A model generated the notes under the pieces. That model saw only the letters and a list, made by a program, of their open reading frames with translations. It had not been told where the DNA came from and did no database searches. Source: DATCZS01 sp036525795 (GTDB lineage: Bacteria > Actinomycetota > Acidimicrobiia > Spongiisociales > ZC4RG35). From it: a DNA stretch of 52,395 nucleotides. Shown in pieces: positions 22,293 to 31,109 of the stretch. The stretch lies in contig DATCZS010000057.1 in NCBI GenBank assembly GCA_036525795.1, forward strand, positions 1 to 52,395, in the 5' to 3' direction. Each line of letters starts with the position of its first letter. Position 1 is the stretch's first letter. The translations under genes were made by a program, and so were the position numbers.

Positions 22293-23083
22293 CTCTCGGT
22301 CTCGGGGAGCTCGGGGTCGAAGGACCGGTGGTGAGGGCTGGAGCCTCTCACTGGGTGAGGAGCCTGCGAATGATGACCCGGTGGGAGTTCGGGTCGCTGC
22401 GGATGCTGCTCCCGCTGATCGTGGCGATCCAGGTGGTGACCGGAGGCGGCTTCGCGCTCGGGGTGGGCCTGCTGTACGCAGACATGCCGATGCGAAGCGC
22501 CCTGTATCTGTCGACCGGCGTGGCGGTGGTGACGCTGATCACAGTGGGCCTCGTTCTGGGTCCCCAGCTGGTGGCGCAGCACAAGCTGGCCGGCACCTAC
22601 GATTTCATGTGGTCGCTGCCGGTTCCCAGAACGACGCAGGCGGCGGCCTGGGTGGCAGTGAACAGTGTCATCGCCCTTCCCGGCATGGCCGCTGCGGTCC
22701 TCATCGCCGGGTTGCGATTCGATCTGGACCTGCGTCTTTCCTGGTCGATCGTTCCTGCGGTCTTTCTGACCATCGTCGGGGCCACCATGATCGGCTACGC
22801 ATTCGCCCACGCGCTGCGCAAACCGATGGTGACCCAGCTCATCACCCAGCTGCTGATCTTCGTGATTCTCGGGTTCGCCCCGATCAACTTCCCCCCCGAG
22901 AACCTTCCCGGCTGGCTGGCGGATCTGAACCTCTTCCTGCCGTTCCACCACATGGCCAATGTGATCCGGGCCGGACTGAGCGAAGGTCTCGTTTCGGGAG
23001 TTGCCACGTCGTACCTCGTGCTGGGCGGCTACACGGTGGCTTCGGTGGCCGTGGCGAGCCGGGTTCTGGGGAGGCGTGACTGA
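22289..23083 (+). CDS. ABC-2 type permease, first of a pair
   Basis: 264 residues, six membrane helices. TYDFMWSLPVPR and PFHHMANVIRAGLSEGLVSG are matched nearly word for word in the next gene (TYDFLWSLPVPR and PFYHMAQVIRDGLSDALVTG), so the two came from a duplication and probably form a heterodimer. The GTG start at 22289 overlaps the ATPase stop. Confidence 0.85.
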   Translation: MTLGLGELGVEGPVVRAGASHWVRSLRMMTRWEFGSLRMLLPLIVAIQVVTGGGFALGVGLLYADMPMRSALYLSTGVAVVTLITVGLVLGPQLVAQHKLAGTYDFMWSLPVPRTTQAAAWVAVNSVIALPGMAAAVLIAGLRFDLDLRLSWSIVPAVFLTIVGATMIGYAFAHALRKPMVTQLITQLLIFVILGFAPINFPPENLPGWLADLNLFLPFHHMANVIRAGLSEGLVSGVATSYLVLGGYTVASVAVASRVLGRRD

Positions 23084-23877
23084 TGTCGGTGTCCGTCGTG
23101 CCGGCTGTCGCACCCCGGCCCCTCGTGGAGAAGGGGATCGGTCGGTGGATCCGGTCCTACCGCATGATGATGGGCTTCGACGTGCGGGGGCTGGGCCAGT
23201 GGTTGGTGATCGGGCTGGTCGTGCAGGTCCTGATGGGAGCCGGGGCGGCACTGATGTACGGCTTCTATCTCGGAGATGTTCCGGAGATGGTGCGGCTGTT
23301 CATCGCCACCGGCGTGCCCGCCCTTGGGCTGATCCCGATGGGCCTCGTGATGGTGCCCAACATGGTCGCCTCACAGCGCATCGAGCAGACCTATGACTTC
23401 CTGTGGTCTCTTCCGGTGCCCCGGCTGGCGGCGGCCGCCTCGACCTTCACGGTCTTCACGCTGCTGGCCCTGCCGGGATTCGCAACCTCGCTCGGAGTGG
23501 CCGTGTGGAAATACGGCGTCGATCTCGACGTCTCGTGGTCGGTGGTTCCCGCCTTGCTGCTCACATCTGTCATGTGCACCTCGGTGGGGTTCGGTCTCGC
23601 GCACGCCGTGAAGAACCCGGTAGTGGTCAACTTCATCTGCAACATGATCGTGTTCTTCGTGCTGCTCTTCTCGCCGATCATCGTGCCGATCAGTCAGTTT
23701 CCCGGATGGCTCGCCTCCGTGCACCGGGCGCTTCCCTTCTATCACATGGCTCAGGTCATCCGGGATGGGTTGAGCGACGCCCTCGTCACCGGCGTGGGCA
23801 CGTCCTATCTCGTGCTGGGGGCGTGGGCGCTGGCCGGTTGGGTGGCCACGGGATGGGTGGTGGGCCGGCGCAGCTGA
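23083..23877 (+). CDS. ABC-2 type permease, second of a pair
   Basis: 264 residues, the same length and topology as the preceding permease, with shared motifs in the coupling region and the last loop. Start and previous stop overlap by one base (TGATG), so all three genes are translated together. The substrate is unknown; lack of immunity or antibiotic genes nearby argues against a simple drug exporter call. Confidence 0.85.
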   Translation: MSVSVVPAVAPRPLVEKGIGRWIRSYRMMMGFDVRGLGQWLVIGLVVQVLMGAGAALMYGFYLGDVPEMVRLFIATGVPALGLIPMGLVMVPNMVASQRIEQTYDFLWSLPVPRLAAAASTFTVFTLLALPGFATSLGVAVWKYGVDLDVSWSVVPALLLTSVMCTSVGFGLAHAVKNPVVVNFICNMIVFFVLLFSPIIVPISQFPGWLASVHRALPFYHMAQVIRDGLSDALVTGVGTSYLVLGAWALAGWVATGWVVGRRS

Positions 23878-24083
23878 GCATCGGGGTGGGAGGCGACCCA
23901 GGCGGGTGAAGCCGTAGATGCGGCAACGCCTATCATTGGCCACACGGCGTCGCCCGTCGGCCGAGGTGTTGGTCGATCGCCTCTTCAACGGTCGACAGGC
24001 CCCCGACGAGTCTGACGGCGTCCCGGGCTGCGCATACGGCGCCGACCTCGACGGGCCGGCTTCGAATCGACCAACGGAGACAC

Positions 24084-25412
24084 ATGACCGACATCGCAAT
24101 CGACGACCGCCGCAGGCTGCTCGAGTCCCGGCTCGAAGCCGTGCGCAGTCGAACGCACCGGATGATCGATCCGCTGGATGAGGACGCACTCGAACGGCAG
24201 CATCAGTCGATCATGAGCCCGCTCGTGTGGGACGTCGGTCACGTCGGCAACTTCGAGGAGCTGTGGTTGCTTCGGGTCCTCGGAGGTCGGGATCCGCACG
24301 ACGAGCGACTCGACCACGTCTACAACCCGTTCGAGAACCCTCGCTGGTGCCGGGGCGACCTCGATTTCCTCCGCCGCCGCGAGGCCCTCGAATACCTGCG
24401 TGATGTGCGCCAGGACGCCCTGACATTCCTCCGCCGGCGCCCCTTCGATCCCGAAGACGGGCTGATGCGCGACGGGTACGTGTTCGACATGGTCGTCCAG
24501 CACGAAGCGCAGCACCAGGAGACGATGCTCCAGGCCCTCGACCTTCGTCCGGATCTCGACCCGTACCCGCTCCTCCGCCGTGCGGAGCATCGGGCCCCGG
24601 ACGTCGACGACACCGCGAGGGTGACCGTGCCGGGCGGCCCGTTCCTCATGGGCACAGACGACCGGACCAGCGCCTATGACAATGAGCGACCTGCCCACAC
24701 CGTCCACGTGGACGGTTTCGCGATAGATCGGTATCCGGTGACGGTTCGCCGGTACGCCGCATTCATCGCCGCCGGTGGATACGAGACCGAGGACTGGTGG
24801 TCGCCGGAGGGCCGGAAGTGGCTGGCAGACTCGGGTCACTCCGCCCCCCAGGGGTGGGTCCGGGCCGTCGACGGCGGGTGGCTGGTGCGGAGGTTCGGTC
24901 ACGTGTTTCCGCTCGATCCCGCCGAGCCGGTCCAGCATGTGTCCTATCACGAATCCGAGGCGTTCGCCCGCTGGGAGGGTGGCCGGCTCCCCACCGAGGC
25001 GGAGTGGGAGAAGGCGGCGGTCTTCGACCCGGCCACCGGTACCTCCCGGCGATACCCGTGGGGCGACACTGCCGCCACGAGACGTCACGCCAATCTCGAC
25101 CACCGTGCGTGGGGTCCGATGCCGGTGGGCAGCTTCCCGGCCGGCCGCTCGCCGCTCGGGGTGGAGCAGTTGATCGGGGACGTGTACGAGTGGACGTCGA
25201 CGCACTTCCGGCCCTACCCGGGATACGCGACCTTCCCCTACCCCGAGTACTCCGAGGTGTTCTTCGGCGAGGAGCACCGGGTGTTGCGCGGGGCGTCGTG
25301 GGCCACCTCCCCTCTGGTGGCGCGGGCCACCTTCCGGAACTGGGACCTCCCGATTCGCCGCCAGATCTTCGCCGGGTTCCGTCTCGCATGGGATCCAGAG
25401 GTCGTCCGCTGA
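24084..25412 (+). CDS. egtB: EgtB, iron-dependent sulfoxide synthase of ergothioneine synthesis
   Basis: 442 residues. The N-terminal DinB-like domain carries the iron triad: H53 in VGHVGNFEE, and H140 and H144 in VQHEAQHQETM, spaced as in characterised EgtB. The C-terminal FGE/sulfatase-modifying domain has VTVPGGPFLMGTD, RLPTEAEWEKAA and ending VARATFRNWDL with FAGFRLAWD. It joins gamma-glutamylcysteine (or cysteine) to hercynine with oxygen. First of three overlapping genes egtB-egtC-egtD; TGATG joins it to egtC. Confidence 0.93.
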   Translation: MTDIAIDDRRRLLESRLEAVRSRTHRMIDPLDEDALERQHQSIMSPLVWDVGHVGNFEELWLLRVLGGRDPHDERLDHVYNPFENPRWCRGDLDFLRRREALEYLRDVRQDALTFLRRRPFDPEDGLMRDGYVFDMVVQHEAQHQETMLQALDLRPDLDPYPLLRRAEHRAPDVDDTARVTVPGGPFLMGTDDRTSAYDNERPAHTVHVDGFAIDRYPVTVRRYAAFIAAGGYETEDWWSPEGRKWLADSGHSAPQGWVRAVDGGWLVRRFGHVFPLDPAEPVQHVSYHESEAFARWEGGRLPTEAEWEKAAVFDPATGTSRRYPWGDTAATRRHANLDHRAWGPMPVGSFPAGRSPLGVEQLIGDVYEWTSTHFRPYPGYATFPYPEYSEVFFGEEHRVLRGASWATSPLVARATFRNWDLPIRRQIFAGFRLAWDPEVVR

Positions 25413-26191
25413 TGTGCCGGTTCGCGGCGTTCGCCGGAACGAAACGCACGCTGGCGTCGCTCCTCTATGACCCCCCGCATTCCCTCGAGCACCAGTCATA
25501 CGCGCCCCAGCGCCTGCACCGCGGTCATGTCAACGTCGACGGCACCGGGGTGGTCTGGTGGCCGGAAGGCGGGGCCGACCCGCTGCGCTACGTCAGTGAG
25601 CGGCCCCCGTGGTCGGACCCGAACCTCCCGCTTCTCGGCAGGAGGTTGGAAGCGACCACCGCCGTCGCCGCCGTGAGATCTGCCACTCCGGGCATCGGTT
25701 TCGGCCCCGGTCACGTGCAGCCGTTTCTGGCCGACGGCGTCGCGTACGCCCACAACGGCTGGATCGACGGGTGGCGCACCGGGGTGGGCCGCGACCTCAT
25801 CGATCGGCTTCCTGACGAGCTACACGGCGAACTCGACATCGCCAATGATTCGAAGGCGATCTTCCTCCATGCCATCGCCCTGCTTCGCGGCGGCGCCGAT
25901 CCGATGGGTGCGCTGGCAGCCTCCGCCCGTCTCGTGTCCGACCTGGCTGACGCCCGCGACCAGTCGGCCACGCTGACGATGTGTCTCGTCACCGCCGGAC
26001 GCCTCGTCGCCATCCGCACTGCAGTCCGTTCACAGCACAACACGCTGTTCTGGTCGGCCGCGGAATCGGAGGTGCGGATTGCCTCGGAGCCGCTCGAGCC
26101 CGACGGCTCGTGGGCGGAAGTGCCCGAAGACCACGTGGTGGATGCCCGCCCCGATGGCACGCAGGTCGTTCCCATGGATGCGGTGAGCTGA
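25412..26191 (+). CDS. egtC: EgtC, class II glutamine-amidotransferase-like hydrolase
   Basis: 259 residues beginning MCRFAAFAG, so Cys2 is the N-terminal nucleophile after removal of Met, as in Ntn hydrolases of the YafJ/EgtC type. NVDGTGVVWW and GHVQPFLADGVAYAHNGWID line the pocket (the latter holds the oxyanion Asn-Gly). It removes the glutamate from gamma-glutamyl-hercynylcysteine sulfoxide. Its presence implies that EgtB here uses gamma-glutamylcysteine, although the egtA ligase gene is not in the window. Overlaps both neighbours by one to three bases. Confidence 0.9.
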   Translation: MCRFAAFAGTKRTLASLLYDPPHSLEHQSYAPQRLHRGHVNVDGTGVVWWPEGGADPLRYVSERPPWSDPNLPLLGRRLEATTAVAAVRSATPGIGFGPGHVQPFLADGVAYAHNGWIDGWRTGVGRDLIDRLPDELHGELDIANDSKAIFLHAIALLRGGADPMGALAASARLVSDLADARDQSATLTMCLVTAGRLVAIRTAVRSQHNTLFWSAAESEVRIASEPLEPDGSWAEVPEDHVVDARPDGTQVVPMDAVS

Positions 26192-27177
26192 TGCGGGGCT
26201 CCGCCGCCGCCCCCGTGACCGTTCGTCGTCTCTCGCCGCCTCACGACCTGCGCGCCGAGCTCGCCGCCGACGTGCGCAGAGGGATGGGCTCGCGGCCGAG
26301 ATTCATCCCGTCCAAGTACTTCTACGACGCCACCGGATCGGAGCTGTTCGACCGGATCACCCGGCTTCCCGAGTACTACCTCACCCGCACCGAAACGTCG
26401 ATCCTGTCCGAGGCCGCTGCGGGCATCATGCAGCAGGTGGAGCCGGACGAACTGATCGAGCTCGGTGCCGGGTCCGCCGAGAAGACCCGGATGCTGCTCG
26501 ACGCGATGCTGGAGCACACCGCCGGCCGCCACTACGTGCCCATCGACATCAGTCTCCCGGCGCTCGAGGAGGCGGTCCGGTCTCTCGGCGTGGCCTATCC
26601 CGACCTTGCGATCGACGGACTCGTCGGAGACTTCGACTCCGACCTCCACAAGGTGTCCAGGGGTGGCCGCCGGTTGGTGTCGTTCCTCGGGTCCACCGTC
26701 GGCAACCTCGTTCGACCCGAACGGATCGTGCTGTACCGGGAGATCGCCAGGATGCTCGAATACCGCGACCGCTTCCTGCTCGGCGTCGATCTGATCAAGG
26801 ACCCCGAGACCATGATCGCCGCCTACGACGACGACGCCGGCCTCACGGCGGCGTTCACGCGCAACATCCTCACCGTCGTCAACCGCGAGCTCGGCTCCGA
26901 CTTCCCGGTCGAGTCGTTCATCCACCGGCCTGTCTGGAACCCGGCCGAATCGCGGATGGAGGCATGGTTGGAGGCGGCGCGTCCGGTCTCCGTCACCATC
27001 CCCGGCATCGAGGCGACCGTCGACTTCTCAGCCGGTGAGCGGATCCACACGGAGGTCTCCTGCAAGTTCACCAAGACCATGGTGGTCGAGGAGCTGTCCC
27101 AGGCCGGAATGGTGATCGACGACTGGTACACCGACTCCCGGTCCTGGTACGCCCTGGTTCTCGCCCGACCCGCGTGA
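26191..27177 (+). CDS. egtD: EgtD, histidine N-alpha-trimethyltransferase
   Basis: 328 residues. FIPSKYFYDATGSELFDRIT and LPEYYLTRTE are hallmark segments of the family. ELGAGSAEKTRMLLDA is the SAM-binding loop, and FLGSTVGNL the next conserved strand. It makes hercynine from histidine with three SAM. TGATG joins it to egtC. The last step (EgtE lyase) has no gene here: the gene after it is an unrelated membrane protein on the opposite strand. Confidence 0.93.
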   Translation: MRGSAAAPVTVRRLSPPHDLRAELAADVRRGMGSRPRFIPSKYFYDATGSELFDRITRLPEYYLTRTETSILSEAAAGIMQQVEPDELIELGAGSAEKTRMLLDAMLEHTAGRHYVPIDISLPALEEAVRSLGVAYPDLAIDGLVGDFDSDLHKVSRGGRRLVSFLGSTVGNLVRPERIVLYREIARMLEYRDRFLLGVDLIKDPETMIAAYDDDAGLTAAFTRNILTVVNRELGSDFPVESFIHRPVWNPAESRMEAWLEAARPVSVTIPGIEATVDFSAGERIHTEVSCKFTKTMVVEELSQAGMVIDDWYTDSRSWYALVLARPA

Positions 27178-27237
27178 ACCCAACCGGCGGCCACGGCCAT
27201 GCCGGGCGGTTGCCCCTCCGTCGGTTCCGGGTGTGTG

Positions 27238-27624
27238 TCAGCCCGACCGGTTCAGCGCCTTCGACATGAAGATCAGGCCGAGGGCGATGAGCGCAACCGC
27301 GCCGACGAGCTCGCCCGCGAAGTCGACGACCGCCCCGAATCCGATCGCAATGAACACAACGGTCCAGATCCAGTCGCCGGTACTGGGCTTGGGTGCCGTC
27401 TCGGACAGCGTGCGATAGAGGTTGAGCGCCAGGGACCACGGGCCCACGCCCAGGAAGATCCAGGGCCAGAAGTCGGCCCGGTCTCCGATCTCGGGCAGGA
27501 CGTCGAGCTGGCTTGCCCCGAGGGCAAGTCCGATCCAGATGAGCACCCCTGCCCACCAGATCGACTCGAACCTCTTGCGTTCCGCCTTCTGATCCAGGTC
27601 TGTCCTCTCCATCAGGTCCGTCAT
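27238..27624 (-). CDS. Small membrane protein
   Basis: 128 residues. A charged N-terminus (MTDLMERTDLDQKAERKRFE) leads to four helices arranged as two hairpins: about 23-40, 52-69, 84-102 and 104-120. WWAGVLIWIGLALG and FWPWIFLGVGPWSL resemble 2TM-type domains found on actinobacterial kinases and regulators (LiaF/DUF1707-like tails), but the match is only in flavour. It converges with egtD across 60 bases. Function unknown. Confidence 0.6.
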   Translation of the reverse strand: MTDLMERTDLDQKAERKRFESIWWAGVLIWIGLALGASQLDVLPEIGDRADFWPWIFLGVGPWSLALNLYRTLSETAPKPSTGDWIWTVVFIAIGFGAVVDFAGELVGAVALIALGLIFMSKALNRSG

Positions 27625-27807
27625 GTGTGCTCCCTACGGTGGTGTGCAGGACCATGCAGCGTGTTCGCCCCACCCTCCGCTCCCGGCCGGGAACACGGAT
27701 TCAGGTGAATGCTCTCCCATTTCTACCGGTGCCGGGCAGGCGTGACCAGGGACCTTGGTCGACGTTCGACGCAAGAGCCCGGACGCCGCCCGACCCCGGC
27801 CGCAGGA

Positions 27808-28965
27808 CTACACCTGTCGCAGGCCGGGTGGGAAGCGGTGCATGCTTTCGCAACCGTCCGCCGTCACGACACACAGGTCTCCGGTCTGGACTCCGACCGT
27901 CTCGTCGAGCGTGATGACGTTGGGCTGGATCACGATCGTCTGGTTCTCGCGGAACACCCACGGGTCGTCGACGTGGGTGGTGGCACGGGTCCGCAGACTG
28001 GGAGGCAGCAGTCCGATCCCGAAGCCGTGGACCAGACCGTCCCTGATCGTGAACCCGGAATCCTCGATGAGGTCTGACGCTGCCCAGACGTCCTCGTGGG
28101 TGGCGCCGGGCCGGATGGCCGAGCGAACCGACCCATACACCGCCTCGGCCACTGCGTGCAGTTCGGAGATCAGCGGCGTTGGCTCGGCCCGGACCGTGAA
28201 GGTGCGCAGCCCTTGTCCGGCGTAGCCGCCGTAGGAGATCGAGATCTCGCACGACACGACGTCGCCCGCCTCGAGCGGCCGCGACGAGAGGACCTGGGCG
28301 GGGACGCAGCGGGTCGGGGACGCCATCGGGGTTGCCGCCAGGTAGTAGAACGTGGTGAGCCCTCCCCGGCCGAGATAGGCGCTCTCGATGGCGGCGCCGA
28401 GGGCGTACTCGGGGATGCCGGGTTCGAGGGCGGCCTCGAGCGCATACAGGGCGTCGTCGGTGAAGGAGGCGCCACGCCGTAGCCAGTCCAGCTCCTCGTC
28501 GCTCTTGGTCACCCGCAGCGCCCGGAACGCCGGCGTCACGTCGCGCAGCTCCACGGTGGGCGACGTCTCGAGCATCCGCCGGTGATGCTGGTAGGGCATC
28601 ATCCCGACCACGCCCACCGCGGTCGCCCCTCGGCGGTTCAGCTCGCGACCGACCGTTTCGCCCGGATCGCTGCCGCCCCAGCGGACGTCGCCGAGGTGGC
28701 TCACCTCCTGGGCATTCGGGACATGGTTGTAGCTCTGGACGAAGAGCGTGGCCTCCTCCCCGCCGCCTGCCACGACGTAGTTGTCGCGCATCCCGAGATA
28801 GGTCGAGAGATAGTGGACGTCCGCCTGCACGGCGCGGCCCATCGCAGACCATCCGAACACCACCAGGGCATCCAGTTCGTGGCGGGCCAGGAAGTCGTTC
28901 ACGACGCCATTGCGGCGCTCGTACTCCTGGTCAGAGAAACGAGGGTAGAGAGAGTGGTCGGGCAT
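27808..28965 (-). CDS. M24-family (creatinase/Xaa-Pro aminopeptidase-like) protein lacking metal ligands
   Basis: 385 residues. The N-terminal creatinase-N domain (about 15-150) and C-terminal pita-bread domain (155-380) are complete. The metal sites are changed. The first Asp motif reads GDVVSCEISISYGGYAGQGLRTF, with Glu-Ile in place of D-x-G and Gln in place of the second Asp. HGFGIGLLPPS keeps the His. NQTIVIQPNVI has Gln for the first Glu, and GVQTGDLCVV Gln-Thr-Gly where the last Glu stands. That pattern fits creatinase-like C-N hydrolases, which work without metal, rather than peptidases. Lies 108 bases downstream of the ThDP enzyme on the same strand. Confidence 0.8.
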   Translation of the reverse strand: MPDHSLYPRFSDQEYERRNGVVNDFLARHELDALVVFGWSAMGRAVQADVHYLSTYLGMRDNYVVAGGGEEATLFVQSYNHVPNAQEVSHLGDVRWGGSDPGETVGRELNRRGATAVGVVGMMPYQHHRRMLETSPTVELRDVTPAFRALRVTKSDEELDWLRRGASFTDDALYALEAALEPGIPEYALGAAIESAYLGRGGLTTFYYLAATPMASPTRCVPAQVLSSRPLEAGDVVSCEISISYGGYAGQGLRTFTVRAEPTPLISELHAVAEAVYGSVRSAIRPGATHEDVWAASDLIEDSGFTIRDGLVHGFGIGLLPPSLRTRATTHVDDPWVFRENQTIVIQPNVITLDETVGVQTGDLCVVTADGCESMHRFPPGLRQV

Positions 28966-29073
28966 GACATGAAGCTACCGGCCCGGAGCCGTGCGCGTCC
29001 GGACGTTCCTCGCGGCGTGACGGATACGCCCTCAGATGGTCCGGAAGACGAGGGCCTGGCCCGATCGTCCGGA

Positions 29074-30720
29074 CTACCCGTCGATCCCGTACACCGCCCG
29101 GCGCACCGGCGCCGAGATCACCCGTCGTGAAACGCGTGCGTCGATCAGCATCGGCCCGGATCCGGAGAGGAACTCCGAAACCATGGAGCCGAGCTGGTCC
29201 ACGGCGGTCAGCGTGTTCGCCCTGCAGCCGAACTGGCGGGCAACGCCTGCGAGATCGACATCCGGAAGCAGGCTGAGGTCGGGGTCGTAGCCTTCGGCCA
29301 CCAGGTTGTGGTATTCGGCGCCGAGAGCGCCGTCGGAGAGGACCACGACCAGCATCCTCGCCCGATAGCGGGCGGCCGTCTCGATGGCCTGGACGTGCAT
29401 CATGGCGCCGCCGTCTCCCTCGAACACCACCACCGGCTCTCCTCCATGGGCGAGGGCGGCTCCGAGGCCGACCGGGATGCCGTATCCGATCGCTCCGAAG
29501 GCGCTGGCGTGGAGCAGCGGCCGCCGAGGGCGCGGCATGTGCATGATCGGAAACGCCCAGAAGTGGCCGGAGTTCCCTGTGACCCAGCCGCAGCCGGGGG
29601 GCAGGAGCTCGTCCAGCAGCGCGCACACCTCTCGCGGGTCGACCCGATCGGGCTCGGTGTCGGCGGGGTGCGGGTCGACAGGGTCGTTCAGCCGCCTGGC
29701 GGTGGTGTCGGTCCTGTATCCGCTCCGGGCCGGTCGGGCGGCGATGGCGGCGCGAAGCGCCCGGGCCACCGCCAGCGCGTCGCCCTGGATGTAGCACGCC
29801 GCGGACCTGTCGCCGGCCCGATCACCGGGGGGCTCGACATCGACCCGGATGTGGGCGGCGCCCGGATACAGCGCTCCGTCCCTGGTGACGAAGCGGTCGA
29901 GGCTCGTTCCGAACGAGATCACGAGATCGGCGTCCGGCAACAGCGCTGCCGCCGGCTCGGAGGCGAAACCTCCCGACACCCCGGCGTTGAAGGGATCGCC
30001 AAAGAACATGCCCCTGGCTTCGATGGTGGTGGCGAGGAGTGCCCCGAGGTCCTCACCGAGGGCGACCAGCTCGTCGCGGGCTCCGGACAGGACTGCGCCC
30101 GCCCCGGCGAGGATCACCGGTCGCCTGGTGGAGGCGATCAACCGGCTCGCAACCTCGATGCTCTCGGGGTCGGGGTGGATGCGCCCCGGTCCTGGTGACC
30201 GGAGCTCGGATCGCGGCTCGAGTGCGCCTTCGAAGTCGGCCCCCTGGGTCACCTCGGACACATCGAGGACTGCCGGTCCGCCGCCCGCCCGTACCCAGTC
30301 GACCGACTGTCGGGTTCGCCGCTCTGCGTTCACCGGATCGTGGATCGGGAAGAACCGGGCGCCGGTGAGTTCGGTCATCGCCCGGTGATCGAGGCGCTGT
30401 CTCCCAGCGAGGTCATCCCTGGACGACGGTCCGGTGAGGAGGATCACCGGCGACCGTGAGCGGGCGGCCGCGGTCATGGCGGTGAAGGTGTGCCCGACGG
30501 CCGGCCCGCCAGTGATGGCGCAGACGGCCGGCGTTCCCGTCGTCCGGCCATACCCATCCGCCATCGCATACACATACGCCTCGTGGCGTCCCTCGTACAC
30601 GGGCACACCGAGCTGTGCCAGGTGATACACGATGCGGGCCGTGCCGTCTCCGAGCAGCGAGAAGACTGCGTCGACGCCTTCGTCGACCAGGGTCCGGGCG
30701 ACGGCTTCTCCGACGTTCAT
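29074..30720 (-). CDS. Thiamine-diphosphate enzyme, acetolactate-synthase-like
   Basis: 548 residues with three domains: PYR (1-165) with the catalytic Glu in YEGRHEAYVYAMADGY, a central domain (about 190-320) and PP (380-530). The cofactor motif is GDGGAMMHVQAIETAARYRA followed by VVLSDGALGAEYHNL. The second Mg ligand, usually Asn in VVFNNG, is Ser-Asp here, which is unusual. The family includes acetolactate synthase, benzoylformate and indolepyruvate decarboxylases. No regulatory subunit or ilv genes lie nearby, so a decarboxylase or lyase in breakdown of an organic acid is possible. Paired with the M24 protein. Confidence 0.82.
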   Translation of the reverse strand: MNVGEAVARTLVDEGVDAVFSLLGDGTARIVYHLAQLGVPVYEGRHEAYVYAMADGYGRTTGTPAVCAITGGPAVGHTFTAMTAAARSRSPVILLTGPSSRDDLAGRQRLDHRAMTELTGARFFPIHDPVNAERRTRQSVDWVRAGGGPAVLDVSEVTQGADFEGALEPRSELRSPGPGRIHPDPESIEVASRLIASTRRPVILAGAGAVLSGARDELVALGEDLGALLATTIEARGMFFGDPFNAGVSGGFASEPAAALLPDADLVISFGTSLDRFVTRDGALYPGAAHIRVDVEPPGDRAGDRSAACYIQGDALAVARALRAAIAARPARSGYRTDTTARRLNDPVDPHPADTEPDRVDPREVCALLDELLPPGCGWVTGNSGHFWAFPIMHMPRPRRPLLHASAFGAIGYGIPVGLGAALAHGGEPVVVFEGDGGAMMHVQAIETAARYRARMLVVVLSDGALGAEYHNLVAEGYDPDLSLLPDVDLAGVARQFGCRANTLTAVDQLGSMVSEFLSGSGPMLIDARVSRRVISAPVRRAVYGIDG

Positions 30721-30753
30721 GGAACCGACTTCGGCAGCCTCGGGATGATGATG

Positions 30754-31023
30754 TCAGGCGTCGGCGGAGTCCTCGTCGGCGGCGACGTCGTCCACGGGGG
30801 CGGCGGTTTCGCCGATGACACCCTTGCTCCGCATCGCCGTCACGACCTTGTCGGCCACCTGGTCGAACGCCTCGGATGGCATTCTCGAGCCGAGCGTGTC
30901 GTGGAGCTTGGTCCTCACCTGGGCCTCGGTGAGTCCCTGCCACCCTGCCTTTCGGGACGAGATCAGCTTGGCGATCCCGGTGACGGCGGCGACAACGACG
31001 GCCAACTTGAACAGCTTGCGCAT
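30754..31023 (-). CDS. Small hypothetical protein with N-terminal membrane segment
   Basis: 89 residues. A hydrophobic segment (MRKLFKLAVVVAAVTGIAKL) is followed by a basic patch, an amphipathic helix (LTEAQVRTKLHDTLGSRMPS and onward) and an acidic C-terminus (DDVAADEDSADA). Right before the start lies GAGAGGAGAAG. It ends 34 bases upstream of the ThDP gene start, so the two may share a message. No family recognised. Confidence 0.6.
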   Translation of the reverse strand: MRKLFKLAVVVAAVTGIAKLISSRKAGWQGLTEAQVRTKLHDTLGSRMPSEAFDQVADKVVTAMRSKGVIGETAAPVDDVAADEDSADA

Positions 31024-31109
31024 GGACTTCTCCTCTCGTGGCCACGGACGGCGGCCGCGGCTCCAACGCTACCGACGAGCCCGGGTCGCTGCATCGAGCC
31101 GGGGAAGTC

